In this document: positions 9,104-21,100 of the stretch, piece after piece
Layout of the letters: each line of letters begins with the position of its first letter
Numbering within the stretch: the stretch's first letter is position 1
From: CAZSSM01 sp964609385
Lineage (GTDB): Bacteria; Planctomycetota; Planctomycetia; Isosphaerales; Isosphaeraceae
Assembly (NCBI GenBank): GCA_964609385.1
Contig: CAZSSM010000001.1
Span: forward strand, 62,001-126,000
Direction: 5' to 3'
DNA length: 64,000 nt
Position numbers and translations under genes: made by a program
The notes under the pieces: generated by a model
Database searches by the model: none
Seen by the model: only the letters and a program-made list of their open reading frames with translations
Told to the model about the DNA's origin: nothing

Positions 9104-9904
9104 TCAGTCCTGGACGTCTCCGGTGGCGGCCCATTCGACGCCACGGGTCATCCAGCTTTGGAAGCCGGGCGTCTCGATGGCCGGCTGGCCATGACCCAGT
9201 GCGCAGTGGAAGACTCGGCCCTCGCCGTAGGTGTTGACCCAGATGACCGCCTCGTCCTGACCGGTCCCCTTGGGTTTGTTGGGGTCACAGTAGGCGGTGG
9301 CCAGAACGACATTGCCGGGCACCATCATCGAGTTGGAGTAGAGTTCGTCGAGGCCGTGGTCGAACACGTCGGGGGCGCCTCGGGTGATCGGGTGCTCGAC
9401 GTCGGTCTTGCGAACGGTGAACTCGTGGGCCGGACCGTGGAACCCTTGAGTCCTCCAACCGCCGCAGATGGCGAGTTCGAACTCATCCCAATTCTCCGGT
9501 CGGGTGAACGCCGCGGCGGCGTAGTGGTAGACGACCAGGCCGGTCCCACCTCGGACGGCACTCAGGAAGGCCTGCTTGTTCTCCTCCGACCAGGTCGTGT
9601 CGGCAGGTGGTTCGTTGGAGTCCTTGTAGTTAAGGATCAGAACATCGTAGTTGGCGAGGTTCTCGAGGGTCAGGGCGGTGCTCGGGGTTGTGGTGACGTC
9701 GAGGTCGATCCGACCCGACTCGGTCAGGAAACGCTCGAAGGTGGCGGTGGTCGCCCGCCAGTCGTGGTAGGCGTGGTCGCCGGTGATGAGCAGGGCCTTG
9801 ACCGGATCGGCCTCCGACGAGGCGTCCGTTGAGGTGGAGGCGGTCAGCGCAACGGTCGTGATGGCGATCGCCGAAAGCCACTTGAAAAACACACGTCGGT
9901 CCAT
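9104..9904 (-). CDS. ThuA-like domain protein with Tat-type signal
   Basis: The protein has 266 residues from the ATG at 9904, which has GGAGA 6 bases upstream. The N-terminus MDRRVFFKWLSAIAITTVALTAS fits a twin-arginine export signal (RRxFFK followed by a hydrophobic stretch). The mature part begins KALLITGDHAYHDWRATT and continues with YDVLILNYKD, GTGLVVYHYA, a segment on HPITRGAPDVF, and VFHCALGHGQ. This is the ThuA/glutamine-amidotransferase-like fold that planctomycetes carry in many copies. ThuA proteins are linked to trehalose or other sugar use, but most such paralogues have no known reaction. It is the last gene of a minus-strand set after the cytochrome/DUF1553 and DUF1501 genes, with a 97-base gap to the DUF1501 stop. 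Confidence 0.86.
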   Translation of the reverse strand: MDRRVFFKWLSAIAITTVALTASTSTDASSEADPVKALLITGDHAYHDWRATTATFERFLTESGRIDLDVTTTPSTALTLENLANYDVLILNYKDSNEPPADTTWSEENKQAFLSAVRGGTGLVVYHYAAAAFTRPENWDEFELAICGGWRTQGFHGPAHEFTVRKTDVEHPITRGAPDVFDHGLDELYSNSMMVPGNVVLATAYCDPNKPKGTGQDEAVIWVNTYGEGRVFHCALGHGQPAIETPGFQSWMTRGVEWAATGDVQD

Positions 9905-10001
9905 GAAAGATCTCCTTGATGCAGGATGCTTGGTTGTTTGGAGTATGAAGAGGTGTCGGTTCGAATCCAAAATCGTCGGGGGAGCGCAGCCCGTATCGGG
10001 T

Positions 10002-11501
10002 TCAGGCCAGCAGAGGCTTGACGATCCGTCCATGGACATCGGTCAGTCGGAAGTAACGTCCCTGGTACTTGTAGGTTAGTCGAGTATGGTCGATGCCAAG
10101 GGTCTGGAGGACGGTCGCGTGCAGGTCGTGGACGTGAACACCATCCTCGACTATGTTATATCCGAACGCGTCGGTGGCGCCGTGGGTCGTGCCGGCACGG
10201 ACCCCACCGCCGGCCATCCAGATGCTGAAACACCGTGGATGGTGATCACGACCGAAGTTGGTGGCCGTCAGCTTGCCCTGGCTGTAGTTGGTCCGGCCGA
10301 ACTCACCTCCCCAGAGAACCAGGGTATCGTCCAGGAGACCGCGGCGTTTCAGGTCGGTGATCAACGCGGCGCAGGCTCGATCGGTCTCGAGGCACTGTCG
10401 AGCGATCCCCTTGGGAAGGCCGCCATGCTGGTCCCAACCCTGATGAAAGAGTTGGACGAAGCGGACCCCACGCTCGACGAGCCGTCGAGCCATCAAGCAG
10501 TTGGCCGCGAAGGTGCCGGGGTCCCGGCTGTCGGGGCCGTAGAGGTCGAAGGTCGATTCGGGCTCGCCGTCGAAGGAGGTGACCTCCGGCACGCTCGACT
10601 GCATCCGGAAGGCCATCTCGTACTGTGCGATCCGCGCTTCAAGCGCTGGGTCGAGCGTCTCATCGAGTCGGATCCGGTGCAGTTCGCCGAGGCGGTCGAG
10701 CAGCTTCCGACGACTCCGACCGGTCACACCCGGTGGGTTGTTGAGGTAGAGGACCGGGTCGCGACCGGATCGGAACTGGACCCCTTGATGTTCCGAAGGG
10801 AGGAACCCGTTGCCCCAGAGCCGCGCGTAGAGCGGCTGCCCCCCTTTGTCCTTGCTGATCAGGACGCAGAAGGCGGGCAGATCGCGGTTGGCCGTGCCGA
10901 GCCCATAGCTCAGCCAAGAGCCGATCGAGGGCCGCCCAGCGATCTGTGCTCCGGTCTGGAAGAAGGTGATGGCCGGATCGTGGTTGATCGCCTCGGTATA
11001 CATCGAGCGAACGATGCAGAGTTCGTCGACGACCCGCGCGGTGTGGGGAAGAAGCTCGCTGACCCAAGTCCCCGACTCACCGTGCCGGTCGAAGGCGAAC
11101 GGCGAGCCGACCATCGGCAATCGCGCCTGGTTGGCCGACATCCCGGTCAGCCGCTGACCTTGGCGGACCGACTCGGGCAGGTCTTCCCCTCGACGTTCGT
11201 TGAGCATGGGCTTGGGGTCGAACAACTCGAGTTGCGACGGCCCGCCGCTCATAAACAGCGAGATAACCCGCTTGGCTCGCGGGCGGTGGTGGGTCGACTC
11301 CAGGACCCCGCCTAGGCCGGGTCTCGACATCGGCGATGAACCGTCCGTGTCCGACGGACTCCAGGACAGAGCCGACGCGTCGCTACCCAGCAGGCTCGCT
11401 AAGGCCGCAGTGCCGAGCCCGAGGCCGCTCTTTGCAAAGAAATGCCGACGTGTTTGTGCCTCGAGAAATCCGCTTAGTGAATTTGTGTCGTTTGTCCACA
11501 T
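10002..11501 (-). CDS. DUF1501 domain-containing protein, Tat-exported
   Basis: The protein has 499 residues. The ATG at 11501 has GAGGTG 9 bases upstream. The N-terminus carries a Tat motif (TRRHFFAKSGLGLGTAALAS). DUF1501 landmarks include KRVISLFMSGGPSQLELFDPK, VIDELCIVRSMYTEAINHDPA, a G-x-Q segment, QLFHQGWDQHGGL and LVLWGGEFGRT. The fold is related to the alkaline phosphatase/sulfatase superfamily, but the usual catalytic Cys/Ser signature is not evident, and the biochemical role is unknown. In planctomycetes DUF1501 genes nearly always sit beside DUF1549/DUF1553 cytochrome genes, as here. The DUF1553 gene ends 83 bases upstream, so the two are probably co-transcribed and act together in the periplasm or on the cell surface. 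Confidence 0.9.
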   Translation of the reverse strand: MWTNDTNSLSGFLEAQTRRHFFAKSGLGLGTAALASLLGSDASALSWSPSDTDGSSPMSRPGLGGVLESTHHRPRAKRVISLFMSGGPSQLELFDPKPMLNERRGEDLPESVRQGQRLTGMSANQARLPMVGSPFAFDRHGESGTWVSELLPHTARVVDELCIVRSMYTEAINHDPAITFFQTGAQIAGRPSIGSWLSYGLGTANRDLPAFCVLISKDKGGQPLYARLWGNGFLPSEHQGVQFRSGRDPVLYLNNPPGVTGRSRRKLLDRLGELHRIRLDETLDPALEARIAQYEMAFRMQSSVPEVTSFDGEPESTFDLYGPDSRDPGTFAANCLMARRLVERGVRFVQLFHQGWDQHGGLPKGIARQCLETDRACAALITDLKRRGLLDDTLVLWGGEFGRTNYSQGKLTATNFGRDHHPRCFSIWMAGGGVRAGTTHGATDAFGYNIVEDGVHVHDLHATVLQTLGIDHTRLTYKYQGRYFRLTDVHGRIVKPLLA

Positions 11502-11584
11502 GATGAGGCACCTCGGTCTTCAGGATGATGTGACGAACTGGTTCGGATCGTCGTCGCGGATCAACATAGTTCGTGACGTCGAAA

Positions 11585-14500
11585 TCAAGGGCGGACGACG
11601 GCGTCGTGATGGTTCATCAGGGCCTGGGTCAATGCGGTCCAGGCGGCCAGTTCCGCTGGTTCGAGGTCGGTCGGCCCGGACAAGTCGCCGAGGGTCAAAT
11701 AGGGGTTCGGATCGGCCTCCTCCGAGGCGAACTCGACCCGCTGTTCCCGGACGATCTGGTGCATGATCGCCCGCTCCCGGTCGTCGGGCAGGCGGCCCCA
11801 GAGGGTTCGGGTCAGTCGGACGATCCGGGCGTCGTCGTCGATCACTTGGCCGATCGTCTCGGCGGCGAGGACTGTGGCAGCCTCGATGTACTGGGGATCA
11901 TTGAGTAGGACCAACGCTTGCAACGGTGTGGCGGTCGGCTGTCGGCGGGCCAGGCAGACGTCGCGCTTGGCCGCATCGAAGGTCAACAAGGCCGGCGGGG
12001 GTGAGGTCCGTTTCCAGTAGGTGTAGAGGGTGCGTCGATGACTGTCTGCGCCGGGGTCGCGACGATAGACCTTGCCCGACTTCTCCTGCCAGAGACCGGC
12101 CGGTTGAAACGGCTTGACCGGCGGACCGCCGATCTCGGGGACGAGCAGACCGCTGGCCGCGAGGGCGGCGTCGCGGACCATCTCGGCCGGCAGTCGGCCG
12201 GCGTTCGCTCGGCTCAGCCAGCGGTTCTCAGGGTCGTCGCGGAGCTGTCTCGGCTCGGCGATGATGGATCTCTGATAGGTCGATGAGTTGACGATGAGGC
12301 GGACCAACCTTTTAACATCCCAACCATCATCGACGAACCGGCACGCGAGCCAATCGAGCAGCTCGGGGTGGGTCGGAGCGGCCCCTTGGCTGCCGAAGTC
12401 CTCCGGTGTGACGACGAGGCCGCGACCCATCAATCGAGACCAGATGCGATTGACCGCTACCCGGGAGGTTAACGGATTCTCGGGGTCGGTCAGCCAATAC
12501 GCCAGGCCGAGCCGGTTGCGCGGCAGGTTCGAGTCCAAGAGTCCCAGGACGGCGGGTGTCTCGGGGGCCACGGGATCGCTCGGCGTCTCGTACGAGCCGC
12601 GATCGAGCAAGTACGTTGGTCGAGGTTCGGGAAGCTCCTCCATGACCATCAACTCAGGGATCGGGTCGACCAATCGGCTCCGTTCCGAACGCAAATGGTG
12701 GAGCCGGATCTCGAGATCACGGATGACCGGATCGACGGCCGAGAAGTAGGTGGCCCGGAGCGCATCAACGGAGGCGGGATCGCGATCGCATCCGGGATCA
12801 GCCGGCACGAGGGCCACGTCGAGCGTGTCGTCACCGTGGAGTCGGGCGACTTCCAACGGAGACAAGGCGCGGGTGAAGACCTCGATCTGGTCCACTCGAC
12901 CGCCCACGAACCCGCGATCGCGGAACCGTTGGCCGAAGGTCAGTTCGTCGCCTCCGCCGCCGGTAATGTTCTTGGTCAACTTGTCGCGGACGACCTCCAA
13001 CTCGACCGGCCGGCCATCGAGGTAGAGCATCAGGCCCGACGCCCGGCTGGACCCGTCATAAGTCCAGGCGACGTGCACCCAGCGGTCGACCGGGAGCGGG
13101 TCGATCGCCCGGACCCGGACCGCATTGCCGGGCCAAAAGTGGATCAGCGATGTGCTCAGGTGTCCGCGCTCGATCAGGAGTTGGTAGCCTCGGCTCCCCG
13201 CATCGGTCCAAGCGCGTGACCGGTGAAAGACGACGGCGCGGTCGTAGATCCGATCAGCGCGGATCCAGGCGGCGATGGTGAACGGGTCATTGCGGGTGAA
13301 ATTGCCCAGGGGCAAGACCAGGGGCGACTCGCCGTCGAGGGCCAACGCCGAGCCCGAGCCCAAACGACCTGGAATGACCGTGATCCCATCACCGACGGTC
13401 CCGTGACGCGTTGAGTCGAGCCCATCGATGACCCGACTCGAACTGACCTCATCGAGGTCGAACCGGGCCAGCCGATCAGAGATCTCGTCCGTTGCCGGCA
13501 GGTCGCCACCCCGTTCGAGCCAGTCTTGAAACTCCGACTCACGGTCGGAGATCAGGGTGGCTCGATGCGACTCGGCCTCGGCGATCTCCGATTCGATCGC
13601 GGCGATCCGGCGATCCTGGTCGGCGTCGGTCAACAACAAGGTTGGTGTTGGAACCGCATCGGTGAAATGCGAATACAATCCGGATTCGTCGATGTTGTCG
13701 AAGAAGGCGGAGAACTGATAATACTCGCGCTGGCTCAATGGATCATATTTGTGATCGTGACATCGAGCGCACTCCATCGTGAGTCCGAGGAACGTGGTGG
13801 CAAAGGTGTTGACACGGTCCGAAACGTACTCGATCCGAAACTCCTCCTCGACGCTGCCGCCCTCGTTGGTCTGGCGATGGAGTCGGTTGAAGGCGGTGGC
13901 GATCCGCTGGTCGCGGGTCGGCTCCCCGAGCAGGTCGCCGGCCAGTTGCCAGGTGACGAACTGGTCATAGGGCATGTTGGTGTTATATGCTCGAACGACC
14001 CAGTCGCGGTACGGCCAGACGGCACGATAAACGTCGGCCTGATACCCATACGTGTCGGCGTATCGGGCCAGGTCGAGCCATTCGACGGCCATCCGCTCAC
14101 CGAAGGCTGGGGAGCCCAACAGTCGATCGATCAAACGTTGATTCGCGTCGGGGCGGTCGTCGTCGACGAACCGCGCGACCAGCTCAGCCGTTGGGGGCAG
14201 GCCGGTCAAATCGAAGGCGAGCCGACGGATCAAGGCCTCGCGCGAGGCGGGCGGACTGACCGGCAAATCGGGCGCTTCGAGCTGTCGACGGGCCTCGACG
14301 AAGCGGTCGATCGGGTTCGACAGCGCAACGGAGGTGTTGACCTCGGCAACTTCAACTGGTTCGGGAGCCCGAAACGCCCAGTGCTCCTCCCAAGGGGCCC
14401 CTTGCTCGATCCAGCGAGTCAGGAGGGCGATCTCCTCGGGCTTCAAGGTCCGGTTCGCCTCGGGGGGCGGCATAACCTCGAAGTCATCCTCGGCCGTGAT

Positions 14501-14833
14501 CCGCCAGTACATTTCGCTGGCTTCGAGGTCGCCCGGGACGACGGCAATCCCACCCAGTTCGGTCGTCCCGAACGCCCCTTCGGGTGTGTCTAGTCGGAGT
14601 CCCGCCTTGTTGTTGCGCGTGTCGGGGCCGTGACAATGGAAACAGGCGTCGGAGAGGATCGGCCGGATCTGGGTTGCGAAGTCGATCGTCGCTTCGATCG
14701 TTGAGGGTTGATGGTCGTCGCCGTAAACCCGCGCCGTCCGGCTCATCGACATCAACGCAATGAACAGACCGAAGCCAAAGACCAGCCCCCGCATCGTGGC
14801 GTTTCCCGACCTCGCCTTGCCAATCGTCGGCAT
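11585..14833 (-). CDS. PSCyt1-DUF1549-LamG-DUF1553 multidomain c-type cytochrome protein
   Basis: The protein has about 1082 residues from the ATG at 14833 (GAGGAG about 10 bases upstream). An alternative ATG at 14794 would start directly at the signal helix (MRGLVFGFGLFIALMS). Domains in order: a haem site DACFHCHGPDTRNNKAG (CxxCH, PSCyt1); a DUF1549 region with RRLAFDLTGLPPTAELVARF and MAVEWLDLARYADT; CARCHDHKYDP, a second CxxCH, in the DUF1549 part; a LamG/concanavalin-like domain (DPFTIAAWIRADRIYDRAVVF, VHVAWTYDGS); and a C-terminal DUF1553/PSD1 domain (RNRLGLAYWLTDPENPLTSR, VAVNRIWSRLMGRGLV). The architecture is typical of planctomycetes and predicted to be exported. It is thought to act in oxidative degradation of complex carbohydrates, but this is not proven. 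It leads the operon with the DUF1501 and ThuA genes. Confidence 0.9.
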   Translation of the reverse strand: MPTIGKARSGNATMRGLVFGFGLFIALMSMSRTARVYGDDHQPSTIEATIDFATQIRPILSDACFHCHGPDTRNNKAGLRLDTPEGAFGTTELGGIAVVPGDLEASEMYWRITAEDDFEVMPPPEANRTLKPEEIALLTRWIEQGAPWEEHWAFRAPEPVEVAEVNTSVALSNPIDRFVEARRQLEAPDLPVSPPASREALIRRLAFDLTGLPPTAELVARFVDDDRPDANQRLIDRLLGSPAFGERMAVEWLDLARYADTYGYQADVYRAVWPYRDWVVRAYNTNMPYDQFVTWQLAGDLLGEPTRDQRIATAFNRLHRQTNEGGSVEEEFRIEYVSDRVNTFATTFLGLTMECARCHDHKYDPLSQREYYQFSAFFDNIDESGLYSHFTDAVPTPTLLLTDADQDRRIAAIESEIAEAESHRATLISDRESEFQDWLERGGDLPATDEISDRLARFDLDEVSSSRVIDGLDSTRHGTVGDGITVIPGRLGSGSALALDGESPLVLPLGNFTRNDPFTIAAWIRADRIYDRAVVFHRSRAWTDAGSRGYQLLIERGHLSTSLIHFWPGNAVRVRAIDPLPVDRWVHVAWTYDGSSRASGLMLYLDGRPVELEVVRDKLTKNITGGGGDELTFGQRFRDRGFVGGRVDQIEVFTRALSPLEVARLHGDDTLDVALVPADPGCDRDPASVDALRATYFSAVDPVIRDLEIRLHHLRSERSRLVDPIPELMVMEELPEPRPTYLLDRGSYETPSDPVAPETPAVLGLLDSNLPRNRLGLAYWLTDPENPLTSRVAVNRIWSRLMGRGLVVTPEDFGSQGAAPTHPELLDWLACRFVDDGWDVKRLVRLIVNSSTYQRSIIAEPRQLRDDPENRWLSRANAGRLPAEMVRDAALAASGLLVPEIGGPPVKPFQPAGLWQEKSGKVYRRDPGADSHRRTLYTYWKRTSPPPALLTFDAAKRDVCLARRQPTATPLQALVLLNDPQYIEAATVLAAETIGQVIDDDARIVRLTRTLWGRLPDDRERAIMHQIVREQRVEFASEEADPNPYLTLGDLSGPTDLEPAELAAWTALTQALMNHHDAVVRP

Positions 14834-15192
14834 CACGTTCGAACTCCTCATCCTCGGATTCGGATCACGTGTCAGGAATCCGTTGACCACCATGAGTCGA
14901 TCGACCCGCAATGACCGGACCGGATCGTGTGGTCGCCGGGTCCGTTGTTAAAGAACGATTTTACAAGGGACGATGATCACCGGATACCCGGTCTCGAACC
15001 CGCGAGATGTTCGATCGCCCGTCCGTCGGAGCCATCCCGATTGTGCGGACTCGACCGAACAAAGCGGGACGGACATCGCCGAAGCGAGCCCGCTCTCCCC
15101 ACTTCGTCTGATATCTATTCCATCGAACCTCCCTATTTTCCGCCACCACGGGTTTGGGTCGGCGGGTTTTCCAGTACGAGACGAGGGTCACG
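14834..15192. other. Divergent intergenic region
   Basis: These 359 bases lie between the divergent DUF1553 and nucleotidase-like genes. They contain an AT-richer patch (TTAAAGAACGATTTTACAAG, about 14946-14966) that could hold a promoter. No gene is supported. Confidence 0.4.
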
Positions 15193-18100
15193 ATGGCACA
15201 CCTCAAAGGGACGGATCCGCGCGGCGTGGGTCGTCGGGAGCGTCGATCGGTTCGGATGCGTGCGGAAGCCCTGGAACCTCGTTGTCTGTTGGCCGTGGAC
15301 TTCCAATTGCAGCTCCTGCATGCCTCCGATCTGGAGGCGGGTGCCGACGCCGATGACGTGGCGCCCAATTTCGCGGCCGTCGTCGACGCGATCGATGAGT
15401 CCTTCGCCAACACGTTGATCCTTTCGGCCGGCGACAATTTCATCCCCGGACCGTTCTTTGACTCCGGCGACGACCCTGCCTTGGCCGACCTGTTGGGCCT
15501 GCCCGGCGACGGTCGGGCCGACATCGCGATCATGAACGCGATCGGGTTCCAAGCCTCAGCGCTGGGCAACCACGAGTTCGACGCCGGCCCCGGAGGTCTG
15601 GCGACCGCCTTCGAGCCTCAATCGACCGCCGACGGCGACTGGGTCGGCGGCCAATTCGCGTATCTCTCGGCCAACCTCGACTTCACCAACGAGCCCGAAC
15701 TCTCCGACAGCTTCGTCGACATGGCCGGCCAAGACCTGAGCATGCTCCTCGGCCAGATCGCGCCCAGCGCGGTCGTCGACGTCGACGGGGAGTTGATCGG
15801 CCTAATCGGCGCGACGACTCCCGATCTGGCCAACCTCTCCTCACCGGGCAATAACATCGGGATCGAGCCCAGTGACCTGAACGATCTCGAAGCGTTGGCC
15901 ACGATCATCCAAGGCCAGATCGATGCATTGACGACCGCTGGCGTGGACAAGATCGTTCTGTTGACTCACCTCCAGCAGTTAAGCAACGAAGAGGCACTCG
16001 CGGGCTTGCTCGATGGCGTCGATGTGATCGTCGCGGGCGGCTCGTCGACCCTCCTGGCCGACGAGGACGATCGGCTTCGGCCCGGCGATACGGCCGAGGG
16101 GACCTACCCGATCCAGACGACCGACCTGAGCGGCAACCCGACCTTGATCGTGAGCACCGACGGCGATTATCGCTATGTCGGTCGACTGGTCGTCGGCTTC
16201 GATGAGATGGGGATCATCGACACTTCGGCGCTGGATGCCAGCCTCAACGGCCCGTTGGCGACCGACGATCAAGGGGTGGATGACCTCTTCCCGGTCGAGG
16301 ACCCGTTCGCTCCGGGAACGAAGGGCGCGGCCGTCCGCGAGATCACGACGGCGGTCAACTCGGTCCTGGCCGACCGATTTACCCCGGTCGGTGACACGAC
16401 GGTCTTCCTCAACGGCGCCCGCGACTCGGTTCGGACCGAGGAGACGAACCTGGGTAACCTGACCGCCGATGCCAACCTCGAGATCGCTCGCGTGACCGAC
16501 CCGACGGTCACCATCTCGCTCAAGAACGGTGGAGGGATCCGTGACAGCATCGGCCTCATCACCAATGCCAATCAGGCCTTGCCCCCCGAAGGCGACCCCA
16601 ACCTCGGCGTCGAGCCTGGCCAGATCACCCAGCTCGATGTCGAGAACGCCCTCAGCTTCAACAACTCCTTGTCCTTGGTAACCTTGACCGCCGAGAACCT
16701 CAAGCGGATCCTCGAGCACGCCGTGTCCGCCACCGAGCCAGGCGCCACGCCCGGGGAGTTCCCGCAGGTCGGCGGCTTGGCCTTCAGCTTCGATGCGACC
16801 CAAACAGCCCAAGTGCTCGACGGCGACACCGATACCGGCCTGGCCACCGTCACCACCGAAGGCGAGCGGATCCGGAGCCTCGTCGTCCTCGACCAAACCA
16901 CCGGCAACCGCGACATCGTCGTGCAGGACGGCCAGATCGTCGGCGACCCCGGTCGGACCTTCCGAATCGTCACGTTGGACTTCCTGATCGACGACGAGAA
17001 CGGGGACGGTCTTGGCGGCGACGGGTATCCCTATCCCACCTTGGGGACCGACATCACGACCCTCGTGGGCGACGATGGGAATCCCGTCGGCGAACAATCA
17101 GCGCTGATTCAATTCCTCCAGGAGACGGCCTCGATCGACTCGACGGCCACGTTCAACCAGCCGGACGTCGACGCCGACTTCGATACGCGGATCCAGAACT
17201 TGGCGGTCCGCAACGACACCGTCCTGGCCCCCGATCCGGTCCTCCACCCGATCGGGACGGTTGATTTGAGCGGCGATGCCGAGATCGCGGCTTATGACGC
17301 CGCCTCGCAGCGGGCGTTCGTCACCGGCGGATCACTGTTGACGATCGTCGACCTGTCCGACCCGACCGCACCGGCGATCGTCGAGACGGTCGATCTGTCC
17401 ACGGCCGGGCCAAGCGTCAATAGCGTGGCGATCTTTGACGGCCTCGTCGCCGCCGCCGTCAGCGCACCGATCGGACCCGGTGAGTCGGTCTCGACCAATC
17501 CCGGCTCGGTCGTCCTGCTCGACACCGACGGGACGATCCTCAATCAAGTCGCCGTCGGACCCTTGCCCGACATGCTGACCTTCACGCCCGATGGGACATC
17601 GATCCTCGTGGCCAACGAGGGCGAACCCGATCCGGCCACCGGCGTCAACCCGTCGGCCTCGGTCTCGATCATCGATTTGACCGATGGTGCAGAGAACATC
17701 GACGCCGACGACGTGACTGATGTCGGGTTCACCAGCTTCAACGGTCGCGAGGACGAGTTCCGCGCCAAGGGGGTCCGGATCTTCCCCGACCTCACCGTCT
17801 CGGTCGACGTCGAGCCCGAGTTCATCGCCGTCGCCCCCGACGGTCAGACCGCGTTCGTGACGCTCCAGGAAGCCAACGCCGTCGCCGTGCTCGACCTGGC
17901 CACTCAAGAGTTCCTCGACCTGCTCCCCTTGGGCGTCAAGGACTTCTCGCAAGGGCCGGTCTCGCTGGAGACGTTCGCCTTCGAGGATCTGCCGGTGCTC
18001 GGCACGACCGCTGGCGGCCAGGACATCCAACTCGGCGGGTTCTCCGGCCTCGACTTCGAAGGGACCGATCCCGACGGGAATTTGCTGTTCGTCACCGTGC

Positions 18101-21100
18101 TCGACCGTGGGCCCAACGGGGCGCCGACTGATGTGGATGACGACGGTGATACGGAACGCCCCTTCGCCTTGCCCGACTTCCAAGCGCAAGTCCAGCGGTT
18201 CCTTCTCGACCCAGTCACCGGCACGATCACGCTCGGCCAGAACATCCCGCTGTTCCGGAGCGATGGAACCACACCGATTACGGGACTCCCCAACTCGGCG
18301 ATCCTCGATGAGGACCCGGTCGATCTCGAGGGCAACCCGTTGTCCCTCGACCCCTTCGGCGCTGACCTGGAGGGGATCGTTGTCGATCCCTCAGATAATT
18401 CGTTCTGGATGGTCGACGAGTATCGCCCATCGATCTACCACTTCGATGCGAACGGCGTCCTGATCGACCGCTTCGTCCCTGTGGGGGCGGGCGTAGCCGG
18501 CGGCGGTTCCGAGGGCGACTTCGGCACCGAGACCCTGCCGTCGGAATACGGAACTCGCCAATTGAACCGGGGGTTCGAGGCCATTGCCCTCGACCCGGAC
18601 AACGACCTGCTCTACGCCTTCATCCAGTCGCCCTTAGCGAACCCAGACCAGGCAACTGCTGATGCTTCAGACATCATTCGAATCCTCGCGATCGATACGT
18701 CCGGGGACGACGCGGGTCAGCCGGTGGCGGAATTCGTCTACCTGCTCGAAGCCTCCGACGTGGTCGATTTGGTCGTCGATAAGATCGGCGACGCGGTCTT
18801 CCTCGGTGATGGCCGGTTCGTCGTCATCGAACGTGACAGCTCGGTCACGACGACATCGAAGAAGTTCCTCTTCGAGGTCAATATCAACGGCGCCACCAAC
18901 ATTCTCAATCAGACGATCGGAGGCGGCCTGACCCTGGAGCAACTCACGCCGGATGATCTCGAGGGCGAGGGGATCACCCCGGTCAACAAGATCAAGGTGA
19001 CCAACCTACCCTCGATCGGCTATCTGCCCAACGACAAGCCCGAAGGCTTGGCCTTGCTGGATGACGGCCGGTTGGCGGTGCTCAACGACAACGACTTCAA
19101 CCTGCTCGATGAGCCGATCCCTGGGGACGGTACGATCGCGATCTCACCCGACGCGCCGGTGATCGAGTTGGGCCTGCTTTCGTTCGACGGGCCGGGCAAC
19201 ACGCTCGATCCGAGCGACCGAGACGCCGAGATCGGCCTGATCAATGCGCCGGTGTTCGGCATGTTCATGCCCGACGGCATCGCCTCGTATGAAGTCGATG
19301 GGATCACCTATTACGTGATGGCCAACGAAGGCGACGCCCGCGACGAGGCCGAGCGGGTCTCCGCCCTGACGCTCGACTCGACCGTCTTCCCCGACGCCGA
19401 CACGCTCCAACTCGATGAGAACCTCGGCCGCTTGGAGGTCTCCGAACTGCAGCAGGACGGCAACCTCGGTCTGGACGGCGACTTTGAGCAGCTCTTCACC
19501 TTCGGCGGACGCTCGTTCAGCATCTTCGATCAGAACGGCAACCTCGTCTTCGATAGCTCCGACGACTTCGCCCGCCTGACCGCCGACATCGTCCCAACGC
19601 TCTTCAACGCCGACGACGGCGACCCCGCCCTCTTCGACACCCGGAGCGACAACAAGGGGGCTGAGCCGGAGGCCGTCGAGGTCGCCACGATCGGGTCACG
19701 GACCTTCGCCTTCATCGGCCTGGAGCGCGGGCCGGGCGGCGTGATGACCTACGACATCACCGACCCGTTCAACCCGTTCTTCGTCGACTACTCGCGACTT
19801 GAGAGCGACGTCAGCCCCGAGGGCCTCGAATTCATCGATGCGTCGGCCAGTCCGAACGGCCAGCCACTCTTGCTAGTCGCCAACGAAGAAACCGGCACCC
19901 TCACTACCTATCAACTGGTCGAGGTCTCCGACGTCGCGATCAACAACGCGCCGGTCGCCGCTGGTGACCAGCTCAGCGTCAATGAGGATGAGGTCCTGAC
20001 CCTCGATCCGATCGGCGTCTTGGTCAACGACCTCGATGTCGATGGTGACACGCTCCGTCTGGTCCTCGAGACCGAGCCGAGCAACGGCACCCTCGTCACC
20101 AACGACGATGGCTCCTTGACCTACACGCCCGACCCCGACTTCAACGGGACCGACTCGTTCACCTACCGAGCGACCGACGGGACCGCCAACAGCGCTTCGG
20201 CGACGGTCCAGGTGAGTGTCCTGAGCGTCGATGATGCGCCGGTCATCGACGTCATCCCGATCACGACAATCGCCGGCACGCCCCTGACCGATATCGTCGT
20301 GGCCACGTTCACCGACGCCGACGGCTCGACCGATCCGGCCGACTTCCTCGCCACGATCGACTACGGCGACGGTACGCCCACCGAGCTTGGCACGATCGTC
20401 CTGGCCGACCCGCAACCGATCGACGGGGTGACCACCTTCGAGGTCATCGGTAGCCATGTCTTCGCCGCGCCGGGGACCTTCACCGTGACCGTGACCGTCG
20501 ACGACCTCGACGGCGAGACGGGAACCGGGACCGGGACGGCCGGTGTCGCTGCGCTCGGCTCGACCTTCGCGATCACTCTGCAGGGCGCCAACCTGTCCGG
20601 GGGTGTCGTGATTACCAACGACGCCACGCCCACCTTCTCGGGCGCCGCCCCAGCCGGATTCCTCGTCCGACTCTCGGCGGTCCAGGATGGCGAGTCCACC
20701 TTCCTTGGCCAAGTCGCCGCCGGTCCCGACAACTTGTATCAGCTCGAGTCGTTGGCCCTGCCCGACGGCACCTTTTCCATCCAAGGCGTCGCATTCAACC
20801 CCGACGACCCCGACGCCACGCTGACCCTCGAGGCCCAGATCGGGACCCTGGTTATCGACACCCAGCCTCCGGTGGTGCTCAACGCGGTGGCCCAGCCGCA
20901 GCGTGGTCGGTTCGCCGTCCAGATCTTCGATCCGGGCTCGGGTCTCAACCGCGAGATCCTCTTCCAGCCGGGGTCCTTCCGGGTCCGTCCGCGCCCGGCC
21001 CTGCCGATCGACCTGGGCGGCTCGGACATCCTCCGGACCGTTGGGTTCGAGGTCAATCGGGACCGACCGCTGTTCGACGGCCGGTTCCGCGTGACCGGCT

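Noticed and set aside
10086..11315. A 409-codon plus-strand open frame opposite the DUF1501 gene
   Set aside because: It is antisense to a confident gene and contains no motif or plausible start signal.
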